DNA of 64,000 bases from contig BCIJ01000014.1 in NCBI GenBank assembly GCA_001599935.1, forward strand, positions 453,116 to 517,115. Reading direction: 5' to 3'. Position 1 is the stretch's first letter, and every line of letters begins with the position of its first letter. Below, piece by piece: positions 54,684 through 64,000 of this stretch. Source of the DNA: Holtermannia corniformis (lineage: Eukaryota; Basidiomycota; Tremellomycetes; Holtermanniales). Below the pieces are notes generated by a model. That model did no database searches, was not told the origin of the DNA, and saw nothing but the letters and a program-made list of their open reading frames with translations. The translations under genes were made by a program, and so were the position numbers.

Positions 54684-54894
54684 GGGTGGTGGGCGATCGC
54701 AGTGCGTTGGCACCGTGTCACCTTGCCCTTATTGGGTACGCTGTGCGATGCGCTCTGTTGTGCAGTCTGTCTCCGATCCGATATGGTGTGCGGTCGCGTT
54801 GGGGTCCTTTGTGAACCTTGACGAACGTGTGCGGTCTGTGCAGAGATAACGGACGGTACGAGGGGTTATGCCTAGTCTACAGCTCTAGCAGCTA

Positions 54895-55134
54895 CTATCT
54901 GTCGGTGCGACTCAGCAAATGCATCAGGCCGACGTGGTCCTGGTCGACCGTTGTCATTGATCGTATCGTGCTGTATGCGCTTTGACCTGGAATTCGGATT
55001 TCGACGAGTTCGTTGTATAGCGGCGGTGCGGTCTGCGATAGACCGCTCGAAGGTACTGGGGTGTAGACGTAGCGGTGCTCCTGACCATCTGCGAAAGCAC
55101 GCAAGACTTCGATTGATTGCGGAGGGGTAGACAT
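54895..55134 (-). CDS. Small orphan protein, 79 residues (paralog of 54402-54683)
   Basis: Start at 55134 (MSTPPQSIEVLRAFADGQEH) followed by RYVYTPVPSSGLSQTAPPLY and NELVEIRIPG, then VDQDHVGLMHLLSRTDR. It aligns with the neighbour at 54402-54683 through GxxHRY[IV]YT and D-x2-VGL. The frame is open upstream to 55437 for another hundred codons, almost to the PKR1 stop. The start is placed at 55134 because the neighbour begins at the equivalent point. No signal peptide, membrane helix or recognised domain. A tandem duplication of an unknown small gene is the simplest reading. Confidence 0.48.
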   Translation of the reverse strand: MSTPPQSIEVLRAFADGQEHRYVYTPVPSSGLSQTAPPLYNELVEIRIPGQSAYSTIRSMTTVDQDHVGLMHLLSRTDR

Positions 55135-55440
55135 GGTGAGGGTGGCGATCAGTGCACGAGCAGCTCTTATGTAAAACAACAGCGGAGTGTACAAGCCAAT
55201 ATGCGGCCACCTTTGATCTGTGCAAGCACGTTTACGGGTATTGGCTAGCGGTGGGAAGATGACGCCCATGGCTTTAGTTGCGCTGAGATCGTCCAGCTCT
55301 GACTGAACGGTGGCAAACTTCCCTAACCACAACACGTACACCTGTGTCACGACACATCTGTCAGTGTATACCAGATGTTCCTGAAGCGCAGAGCACACTG
55401 GAATTTGATGATAGATCGAATCAAGTTGATACAGCATACA
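55135..55440. other. Intergenic between PKR1 and small orphan gene
   Basis: About 305 bp, open in one minus frame in phase with the gene at 54895 (see that entry). No other feature recognised. Serves as PKR1 3' flank and promoter of the small gene. Confidence 0.4.
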
Positions 55441-56035
55441 TCATCGGTCCTTCTTTGGCTCAACCGAAGTGGGCGCCACACCTAAAGTAGACCCAGTGCC
55501 AACGTCGCCATCGTCCTGTGTACTCGGATCCGCAGTTGTGTCTGGTGGTGGTGTATTCTGCGCGCCAGTTTGCACTTTGGACACCTCCATGACGAACCTG
55601 TGGTGAAAGTTGGCAACGACCTGGTGTCTGTGCATATCTGATAGACGCAAACGCACCAGATCATTGAAATCCAGAAGAGACACGAGATCAGGAGCAGCAT
55701 CAGAACATGCTTGTTCCATGAAGTGAGGAACGCGAGGCCAAAGAGGGTGATGAGTAGGAGGAAGAACGAAATGTTCATGGCTGTGCACGCGCGTCAGCCC
55801 GAGCTGGATCGTGTGAGATCGCTTGGACACACCCATGACGACTGATGGGTTCGCCCCTGGCTATGACAAGACACACAGCGTAAGTGTATGATCCCAGGAA
55901 ATGTATGACTCCGGTGCATACCTCGAAGACGGACTGCACGATGGAGCCCAAGAACCCCTTTTGCTCCTTGGCGACCGGCACCAGGGGTGATGCCGGAGTT
56001 GGTGGGGACGGGGATGAGGACTGATCAGTCTTCAT
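55441..56035 (-). CDS. PKR1: V-ATPase assembly factor Pkr1, 140 residues
   Basis: Four exons fit exactly: 56035-55922, 55860-55833 (28 nt), 55780-55657 and 55597-55441. The protein starts MKTDQSSSPSPPTPASPLVP. The Pkr1 domain is FLGSIVQSVFE-PGANPSVVM, then MNISFFLLLITLFGLAFLTS and HVLMLLLISCLFWISMIWFV, two membrane helices. A polar tail rich in Thr/Asp/Pro ends VEPKKDR. The FExGANP entry and the two-helix hairpin are typical of the family. In yeast, Pkr1 is an ER membrane protein that assists V-ATPase Vo assembly together with Vma12/21/22. Head-to-head with UTP10, 186 bp between starts, with a TCACGTGA box in the gap. Confidence 0.85.
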
Positions 56036-56124
56036 CTTGCATACACTGTGTGCTCAACACGCTGTCGTGACCGTCACCAGCTGCCGCAACGTCGCCGTCT
56101 GTGCGCTTTCCGCGGATTCGCAGT

Positions 56125-56132
56125 CACGTGAC
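56125..56132. promoter_or_regulatory. TCACGTGA palindrome between PKR1 and UTP10
   Basis: Same 8-bp palindrome as upstream of MET10, centred in the divergent promoter about 90 bp from each start. A bHLH (Cbf1-like) site is possible; no direct proof in sequence. Confidence 0.35.
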
Positions 56133-56221
56133 CGAATCTCAGATTTCCGATCCATCTCTACCTCGAAGCCTCTTGGACGCTGTCAAGCATCACCAAAAGT
56201 GAGCAGCTCACTCTCATCATC

Positions 56222-59200
56222 ATGAGCTCGCTCGCAGCACAGCTCAAGGCCAACGCGTCAATCGACGCTACTCGGCTCGCATCCCGTCATGGTCAACCGA
56301 GCTCCAAATCCTACCTGTTCCCGGCATCGACGGCGTCTTCATACGACTTTGATGCTCTGTTCAGCATCGGCTTGTCGGGCTTTGATGAGCTTGTGCAGTT
56401 AGATGCTGGAATGGCCGAGTTCGAAGACGACTTTTTTAGTCAGGCGGCCAAGGGAACGGACCGGATGATGCTCAACATCGAGGAAAACGCCAAGCTGGAC
56501 GAGGGCCTCGCGCGAGTCTTGAGGAGGCTGGGCAAGTGGATCGGTATCAAGGCAGGCGGGAAGTGTATCGAGTGGCTCGTGCGGAGGTTCAGGTGTGTAA
56601 CCAGCCAGATCAGACTGATATCTGGAGCTGACTAATCGCAGAGTACACGAGCTCAATGTCGCTGCCGTGCTGGAGGCATTCATGCCCTATCACGCTTCTC
56701 CCCACTTCCCACGTATCCTCGCGATCTTGACTATTCCCACATCCACCCCCTTCTACGCGCTTCTGCAACCTCTCATCAAAGACCCTCAGCCCGTCACTCG
56801 ATCAGCAATGATTTCAGCGCTGAGCCCAGCCAGCGACCCGTCACTGCGTGGTCTGCGCGAGCTCACCGCTTTCATCCCGCGCGCAATCGAGGACGACACG
56901 GTACACCGGACATTGTTGACGTTCTGGACGGGCTTCACCGTCGAATACATCGAGCGGCAAAGGGGAAATAAGGGCGGGATTGCAGAAGACGCTGTGCGCA
57001 TCCTTGTAGAGGCTTTTGTCGTGCTGCTTGGTGGTGCTGCAACAGCCGAAGATGCGCTTGCCAAGGATATCGCCGTGAGTCCTACAGTGACGCGCCTTGA
57101 AGCGACTGACACTGCACTACAGCCCGCTGTCTTCCCTCCTCTCATTCTGCTTGCTCGGGCAACACGACTGTCACAAGGCCCGGTGCAGGTCATCATCACT
57201 GCGTTGCTGCAGACCTTCCCGCAGGCCGACTCGCTGCAGCTTCTCGTCACCGTCCTCAGCGTGCTAGACGCCAGTGCAGATGCCAAGCTCGAGTGGACGC
57301 CAGAGGTCACCGAGGGCTTGACGTCAATCCCCAACGCTGGCGCTGGTGTCGTTGCCCTTGCGAACAAATATCATTTGGCGCTCGGGCTTTCCAAGTTGAT
57401 TGATGGTGCTTTTGCTTCGTTAGTACCGTTGAGGATCGGACCTTGCTGTTGCTGACGCACACCGCAGTGAATCAGAGAGTCAAGCAAAGTTCATCATCGC
57501 GATCCTTGGGTCTCGCGACATCCGCAGAGACCTGCTACAGCGCATCGCCACCCTCGCACTCAACGCCGTCCGTATCGCATCGACTCAAAAGGCTGCACTC
57601 AGCATCATCAAAGTCCTGCAAAAGACACACGGCGAAATCATCTCGCAAGCCATCTCTACGGTCGCACTCGCGCCATCTCAGATTGCCCTCATCCACGCCG
57701 CGGAGAATGACAACACTGGCGATGCCTACCTCAACTCAATGGCGGCGGAGGAGACTCACCGCGCGGCGGGATTAACGGCACTCTTCGCCAAACTGGCTGC
57801 TGGCGATGGCGAGGGTGACGGGGAGGCTGCGAAATCGGCCGCCGAGATCATGGTCAGCCGCATCGCCGACCCATCCGTCAACGTCATCAAGGCGCTTTAT
57901 GCCTCACCAGACGTTCTGCTCCGGGTCTTACCTGGCGCCAAAATCGTCGATGCCGTGGCAGCTACCCTGAAGGATGTTCGCTTGTCTGAACGCCTCGTCG
58001 TCGAACACGTCAACTTCATCATGGGTCCGTTGAGCGCTCGACACCCAGAGCTCAGCGGCGTCATCTTCGAGCGCATCCTGTTCCCCAATTTGCTCTTCAC
58101 TGCCGCAAGTCTGAGCCGGGCAGCGGCAATCTGGCGAGCGATCGCCACCTCGTCTTCGAATGACGCTGGGTTACTGGCTGGCGCTGCGGCAGAGGCAGCC
58201 AAGGTGTACGACAGCGATGCCGCACCTTCCCGGGCCGCGAACACGATTGGTGCAATCGAGGAGACCAACTCGTTGGCTGCAGAGCTCCTTGCGCGTAAGT
58301 TGCCGGTGGCCACTAGATTATACTTCGATCTAACGCATCGTAGAAAACATCATTGCGCAGCCCGACACTCAAGCTATCCTCGCATTCTTGCTCACTCAGC
58401 TCAACGTACTTGCCCCAGCCCCTCGTCTGCTCGCACACCTTGTCGTCGGCAACATCATCCGCCGCTTGGAAGGCGTTGCACAGGTCACCTTGGCGCAGCG
58501 CGTGCTCTCCGTTTTTGCCAAGCACCCTGCAAGCGGCGCAAAAGACGTTGTAGCCAACTTGGACGAGCCTTTCGCGGCTTCCTACCTCCACGCAATTGTT
58601 GCCGCGCCGCAAGACGCGACGACCGCACGACGTGCACGCTTAAGCGTGTTGACTTGCATGGTTGGCATCGTCTTCCCGTCTCACGGAGTCTCAAACTGGC
58701 TTGATGTCACTCTCGACACTCCCGACATGCAAGGCGTCGAATACAAGCACTTTGCCGACGCCTTGTACGCTGTCGCGAACGGCAACTCGCTTCCGCCAGC
58801 ATTTTCTGCTATGCTTCTTCGATCGTTGCTCGCTAGCTTGCGGGAGGATGCGTTGCTATTCTTGGCTCGTACTTGGGTGCTGTCGGCTCAGTCAGAGCTC
58901 CGCGCATCGGCACTGCGGCATGCACAAGCCTTCATGCAGGCGTATGTCTCGCCACAGACGAAGAAAACCACGGCCGACTTCCAGGTCATCCTGCCTGCTC
59001 TTCTGTTGGCCCTGCAAGACTCTGTCAAGAATGTCCGTCAGGCTGCCGTCTCGACCCTGAGGGTGCTTTTGGCAGTGTCAGGCGAGAAGGCAATCGACAT
59101 TTACTCCCTCGACTCCATCTATGCTGCTCGCTCTGGTATGTACTCTGCTCTAGCGCTGGCTAGCTACTGACATATTGTCGGTTACAGAAATCGCACAGAT

Positions 59201-62200
59201 CCTCAAGCCTACCGATCTGCACAACTACCTTCAGCTTGTAGTAGCAGACGCCGTCGAGCTTATACTGGACGCCAAGCGTTTGGCCTCTCTACACTCCGAC
59301 ATCTTGGGTTTGCCGCACTCGCAGAAGAAGCAAGCAGCGTGAGTAGCGGTCACTCGTTCACACCACTGCTGACACCCTCTCAGGTTCCGTCGCAGCATCG
59401 TCAGCTTCCTGCTCTCGCACCTGGTCGCTTGGAGGCAGTTAGACGCTCGGTCCGGCCTTTTGAAGTCTTTGGCACGCGTCCATGACACGGCAAAGCTTGA
59501 AATCCTCCCCGTCATCTCCACTCTGGACCATCCCGCCAGTCCGGAAGCCGTGTGGTTGTCGAAGCTCTCGGCCGATCAGAGCGATGCCTACCGGTCGAGC
59601 ATCTTTGCAGCCTTTGAGCGTGCCTCTGCGCCTGCGCTGATTGCACCTGATTCGGAGTCGTGGGCTGTGCTGTATCGCTTCATCGCCACGACACAGACGT
59701 CAGGTATGTGCCTCATCGACTTTCGATCCAGAGCTGACACACATGATAGATACCGCATTGGCGCTGCGTGCGGTGGCTTTGAACAGCCTCAAGGACGGTC
59801 TTTTCGCAGCGCTGTCCGACAACCTGAAGGTAGACGTCATATTGGCCGTGATCAACGGTGTTGCTTCTCTTCCTGGAGTACGTACATGCGTGGGTGACTC
59901 ATACTCAGTGCTGACGCCGAGTCTCATAGCTTGTGCAGCTTGAAACCCCTGCAATCTTGGAGTGCTTCGATTTGGACTCTGCTTCACTTGCAGATATTCT
60001 CGTGACGTTGGCCAAGCCTCTGGAGACGAGCCACGCATCACGAACCAAAAAGACCAAGGTTGATCACGAGTGAGTCTGTCTCATGTGTACGCTTGCGGAA
60101 TCTCACCAAGTCGCAGTGTGCACGTCGAACAAATCGAGACAGCTCTGGAACATCTCACTGTACTCTTTGCCTCTCGCGACTTTAAGAAAATGGCGCCCAG
60201 TGTGTCGCTGGTGTCGGGCCTTATGACACTTCTCAGCCATCTGATCGATGCTGGCCACATCGTCCCCGGTGGAGTCGACTTCGTGGAACAGACTGTGATT
60301 GGTGCACTGTCGACAATCGTTGACAAGATCGAGGTCAGTGAAAAACCCAGATCGCATTGTGCTTCTCTGATTTTCTCAGGATGCCACCGAAGTACAAAAG
60401 GCGCATGTCGGCGTCGAGGTTGTTGTCAAACTCATCAGAGGTAAGTCCATCGCACGTTACTAGTTTTCCGGCCAATAGACTAAATACCATCAGGTTCAAG
60501 CAACCCCCGCACGGCACAGCAGGCTTTGATGCTCATTTCAAGTCTGGCTCGCCTCATCCCAGAATCGGTTCTGCACAACATCATGCCAATTTTCACGTTC
60601 ATGGGTGCAAGTGACTTGCAGAGGGATGATGCCTACACATTCAAGGTAGTAGAGAGCGTGAGTGTCTCGCTGCGAAAATGCGAAAAGACCCTTGAGCTCA
60701 ATATTCGATTAGACTATGGAGCAGATTGTCCCAATCATGGCTCAATCCCTGAAGCAAACTGCTTCAAGTCCGCTTGAGTTGATCAGAGGTGAGTGTGGCT
60801 GGGACACACTGTCGTATGCTGACACTGCGTTAGACGCTCGGACTTTCCTGCGCATCTTCACCGACATGGCCAACCGCCTGCCGAAGCATCGCATCACTTC
60901 GTGTGTCTCCTCACGCGATCAACCGTTGCAAGCTGACGAGGACTTAGATTCTTCTCTCACTTTGCGCGGATTGTCGGCCCGGATGATTTCCTGGCGGCAA
61001 TTATCATTCTTATGGTTGACCAGTCATCAACTCAATTGGTGAAGACGACGGAAGATGACGCCGAGCGCCTGCTCGAACTGCCGCTCGCGCTGCTCAAGGC
61101 CTTCCCCGTTGCCACGCGTATGGAGGCCACTGAGCAGGTCGTGGAGGAAGTCGAGAGGCTGTACGCTGGCGTTGACGCGGATGAGCCAAAAGCATTCTTG
61201 GACGTCACAACGTGCGTGACTTTCTGTATACATGAGCTCCCGCTAATGCCATACAGCGATGTCGCCGCGCGTAAACAGGACGAGTACAAGGACATGGCTC
61301 GGGGCCAGATCCAGACTTTGCTTCAGTTCGCCAAGCACAGTTTGATTGCACTGGCAGGCAAGGCGTGCCCGCAGACTACCGCCGAGCAGCTCGTTGCCCG
61401 CTCGATTCGCCTCACATCAAGCATCAGTGCAGATCTGACTCTGTCGTCATCAGACATTGCCCAGGTGTCGGAAGAGGTCCTTGACGCCAGCTTGCAGCTG
61501 CTTTCGGTTTGGACCTTTTTCAACGTCACTTTGCAGCAGCTCAAGGGCGACGAAGAGGCTGTAAGCTCTATCACACAAGGAATGTCCATCGCTGATTATC
61601 AAAGATTGTCGCAACATGCCTGGACGCGCTCATTGCTCGATTGCCCCTCATCAAGGAGGACGCTCGCATTTCCGCTTCGCCGGCTGTCGCCGAAATTGCT
61701 CAGCGAACGACGGCTGTACTTGCCCAGGTCGATGTCAACGCCGACGCTGCGTTGGAAGTTCTCGGGGTCATCGCCGCTGCCGAGATCAAGACAGAGGACG
61801 CCGTGCTTGCACAGGTCATTCCCGTTCTCCTCGATGTTGGCATGCAATCGTCCCTTGTCGAAGTACAGGTGACGTCGTATGACCTCCTTGCCACCCTACT
61901 GTGCGTCCTCTCGTCGGTCACTGATACTGAGCTAACAAGCCGAACAGCAAACGCCTGGGTCCGCGCACCATTCCTTTCGTCAAGTCGATCACATCGCATG
62001 CTGTGACTGTCATCGGCAAAGCACCGAAAGCCATGGTTTCCAGCAAGGTGTTTGGGGCCCTCGCGACCATGGTGTCGAGCGTCCCGACGTTCATTGCGGC
62101 CCAGCAACTACAAGACCTGCTTCGGCTCGGTTTGAATACTCGGGATGTTGATCAAGCTACCGCACGGACCTTGGTGGCCGCGATCGCCAAGCGCGTACCC

Positions 62201-63375
62201 AGCAAGACTCTGCTTCCGGTTGTGATCGACTTGTGGAAGAAGGCCAAGGAGGGCAAGGAAAAGGTCAGTCGCTTGACGGTGAGACGAGCTTGTATTGATC
62301 CTTCCAGCCAATGGTTCTGTTCTTTGAGCTGCTTCGCCTCACGATTCGCAACGCCGACAAAGCGGCACTTCCTTCGTTGGTCAAGCCGCTCTTTTCCTTT
62401 TATTTGGAGGTATTCGACTTGCGCCACTTCCTCCAGATCCGCGAACTCGATAGCGAAGTCATCGACGAGGTCGAGAGCTCCGCCGTCAACTCGTTCCTTG
62501 AGCTGGTCGTGAAGCTGAACGAGGCAACGTTCAAGCCTCTCTTTGTGCGCCTGTACGATTGGGCAGCGATCGATCTGGCTAGCGACGGGGCTACCACGGA
62601 TTCGGCTCGTTTGATCGAGCGAAAGTCGGTCCTTTTGCGGGTTATGACAGGATTGCTTGCCAAGTTCAGGGTGAGTCTCGATGACCAGGTAGTCGGGCAT
62701 TAACTGACGGAGCGTAGCACCTGCTTTCCCCGTACATCGGCATTTTGCTACCACAAATCGACGAGCTCCTTCTCGCCTATAAAGACGGTACTGCGTCAGA
62801 TGCTGGACTCTGGACCTTGCTGGTGGGAATGCTAGGCAAATCATTCGAGGTCGATGACGGCGGTGAGTATAGCGGATTTGTGCAGGAGCCCAGGCTGACG
62901 CTGCCAAGCATACTGGACAGAGCCGCTGTTGCTCAAGCTCATCCCCAAGCTCGTTGGGCAAATCCCTGTTGCCGAAAAGCTCTCGACGGGTTCAGTCGTC
63001 TCCGATGACCACTGCCTCGCGCTGTACGAAGCGCTAGGCGCCCTGGCAGCATCGACGACGTCGGAAGCTCTCCTCAAGAAGCTCAATTCTGGTATCTTGA
63101 TGATGACGCGCTACGAAGAAGCGCGCGTACGTATGGTCGCTCTTTGCGCATTGGACGCCATCTGGGAAAAGCAGAGTGACGAGTTGCTGGCGTTCGTCCC
63201 CGAGACGGTGTCTGAGTTCCTGGCCGAGCTGTTGGAGGTGAGACGCGGTCCCTCACTCTGCACATCTGCTGACAACCTATGACAGGATGAGAACGCCGAA
63301 GTGGAGACTCTGGCGAGAAAAGTGCTTGCACGGATCGAGGGACTGACGGGGTCGTTGAAGGAGTATCTGGAATGA
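56222..63375 (+). CDS. UTP10: U3 snoRNP / SSU processome HEAT-repeat protein Utp10 (HEATR1)
   Basis: Starts [20 protein letters not shown]. The N-terminal U3snoRNP10 region reads [50 protein letters not shown] and [17 protein letters not shown], as in Utp10. Long HEAT-type helical repeats follow over about 15 exons. The C-terminal BP28CT-like region lies near 62300-62720 with [19 protein letters not shown] and [15 protein letters not shown]. The end is [20 protein letters not shown] then YLE, TGA at 63373-63375. The total is around 2000 residues, usual for the family. Utp10 belongs to t-UTP/UTP-A, the first complex on nascent pre-rRNA. Several internal splice sites are approximate. Confidence 0.92.
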
Positions 63376-63465
63376 GGCATATCATTGACGTCGTGGCATG
63401 CATAAACATCGTATAAATGGGTACAACATTGAGACATCATTGAGACAACATTGTTGACTAGACCT

Positions 63466-64000
63466 TTACCAACCGCCGCCACCGATACCCAAGCGCCGGT
63501 ACTCGACCAGTTCGCAGCGATTGCTCGGACGCACGCTCTTCTCGTCCTCGTCCTCATCATCTGCCTCAGCCTTGCGCGGTTCAGGCAGCCTTAGCCTGTA
63601 CCAGTCACCCGAGTGGGTGATGGCCACGAGCTGCTGCTCTTGCCGTGTGACCGGTTTGGCAGGTACTGGCGAGGATTTGGTGCTGCTGGTGCTACTACGC
63701 CGATGCGCTTTCGGTATCGCGTGCGAAGCGACTGTTTTCGGTCTTGCACTACCCAGACTCGGCGTGGCCGTTCTCGTTGTCGAATCCGAGCCAAAGCTCC
63801 GTCGCTCCTCGCGGTTGCCCAGCACTGGCCGTTCCTTTGCCTTTTCTCGTGGCTCGCTCGGATCGTCAACCTTGACGTCGACCGTGATCCAGCAGCACAC
63901 GAAGCGCTCCGTGTCACCGAGATCCGGCTCATTCGGCGTCTCGTACTCGTTTCTGGGGCGCAGACCGGGTACGGCCTGAGCTGCTGATGCGACGGAAGAG
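63466..64000 (-). CDS. Probable PROPPIN (Atg18/Hsv2-like WD-repeat) C-terminal part, runs off window
   Basis: The frame enters from the right edge and ends at 63466. It contains FVCCWITVDVKVDD, a Ser/Thr/Arg-rich linker, then QLVAITHSGDWYRLRLPEP, an acidic insert, and CELVEYRRLGIGGGGW at the end. The final-blade segment with SGxWYRL, and the C[EV]LxEYRRxGxGGW ending, resemble fungal Atg18-family proteins, which bind PI3P in autophagy. The FRRG motif would lie upstream outside the window, so the call cannot be confirmed here. A different WD-repeat protein is possible. Converges on UTP10, with about 90 bp between stops. Confidence 0.5.
   Translation of the reverse strand, partial: SSVASAAQAVPGLRPRNEYETPNEPDLGDTERFVCCWITVDVKVDDPSEPREKAKERPVLGNREERRSFGSDSTTRTATPSLGSARPKTVASHAIPKAHRRSSTSSTKSSPVPAKPVTRQEQQLVAITHSGDWYRLRLPEPRKAEADDEDEDEKSVRPSNRCELVEYRRLGIGGGGW

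Noticed and set aside
56786..57367. 193-codon antisense frame within UTP10
   Set aside because: Mirror of a strongly biased coding exon; UTP10 in the sense frame is unambiguous.
1..64000. tRNA, rRNA, transposon or CRISPR elements
   Set aside because: By eye I found no convincing B-box plus A-box pairs, long terminal or inverted repeats, reverse transcriptase or transposase motifs, or regularly spaced repeats. A tRNAscan or repeat search would settle it.

Overview
This window looks like nuclear DNA from a compact, intron-rich basidiomycete fungus. Genes lie close together on both strands. Most are split by many introns of about 45-60 nt with GT-AG ends, a CTGAC/CTAA-like branch site and a short 3' tail. 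The recognisable products are fungal/eukaryotic housekeeping proteins. The species cannot be named from the sequence; a small-genome yeast-like lineage is a guess. There are about 32 gene calls in 64 kb, and no rRNA, tRNA, transposon or CRISPR was seen.

Layout. 1-2200: 3' part of zuotin (+) converging on PEX12 (-). 2400-5700: an accessory patch with three related small Cys/His-rich proteins (+), a DUF6508-like protein (+) and a small secreted protein (+). 5791-12335: a full-length ABCC transporter (-). 12943-19525: JJJ1/DNAJC21, a glutathione S-transferase-like protein built from micro-exons, a small orphan and the checkpoint kinase CHK1 (all +). 19526-22180: a second accessory patch of small orphans, including one with seven CxxC pairs (-). 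22183-24136: MET2 (+). 24580-27103: tandem four-helix membrane paralogs (-). 27898-32426: KU80 and IMP3 (-). 32571-38801: EAF7 (+), prefoldin 1 (-), an isopenicillin-N-synthase-like oxygenase (+) and a large Ser/Pro-rich orphan (+). 38900-43850: a Sec14-like protein and MO25/HYM1 (-), then VTI1 (+). 44187-46101: secreted aspartic protease (+). 46201-52772: GPD1, MET10 and SFM1 (-). 52952-56035: LIN1/CD2BP2 (+), two small paralogous orphans (-) and PKR1 (-). 56222-63375: UTP10 (+). 63466-64000: C-terminal part of a probable PROPPIN (-).

Functional themes. Ribosome biogenesis and translation recur (ZUO1, JJJ1, IMP3, UTP10, SFM1). Sulfur amino-acid synthesis is represented by MET2 and MET10, and MET10 has a TCACGTGA box upstream. 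The DNA-damage response is represented by CHK1 and KU80. Four divergent pairs share intergenic spaces of about 145-205 bp: IMP3/EAF7, PFD1/oxygenase, SFM1/LIN1 and PKR1/UTP10. The most novel-looking content is the small lineage-specific families: the tandem Cys/His-rich genes at 2437-4365, the CxxC-array protein at 20447-20957, the tandem membrane paralogs at 24580-27103 and the paralog pair at 54402-55134. All exon joins were inferred by eye from splice consensus and protein family fit, so exon edges are approximate unless given explicitly.
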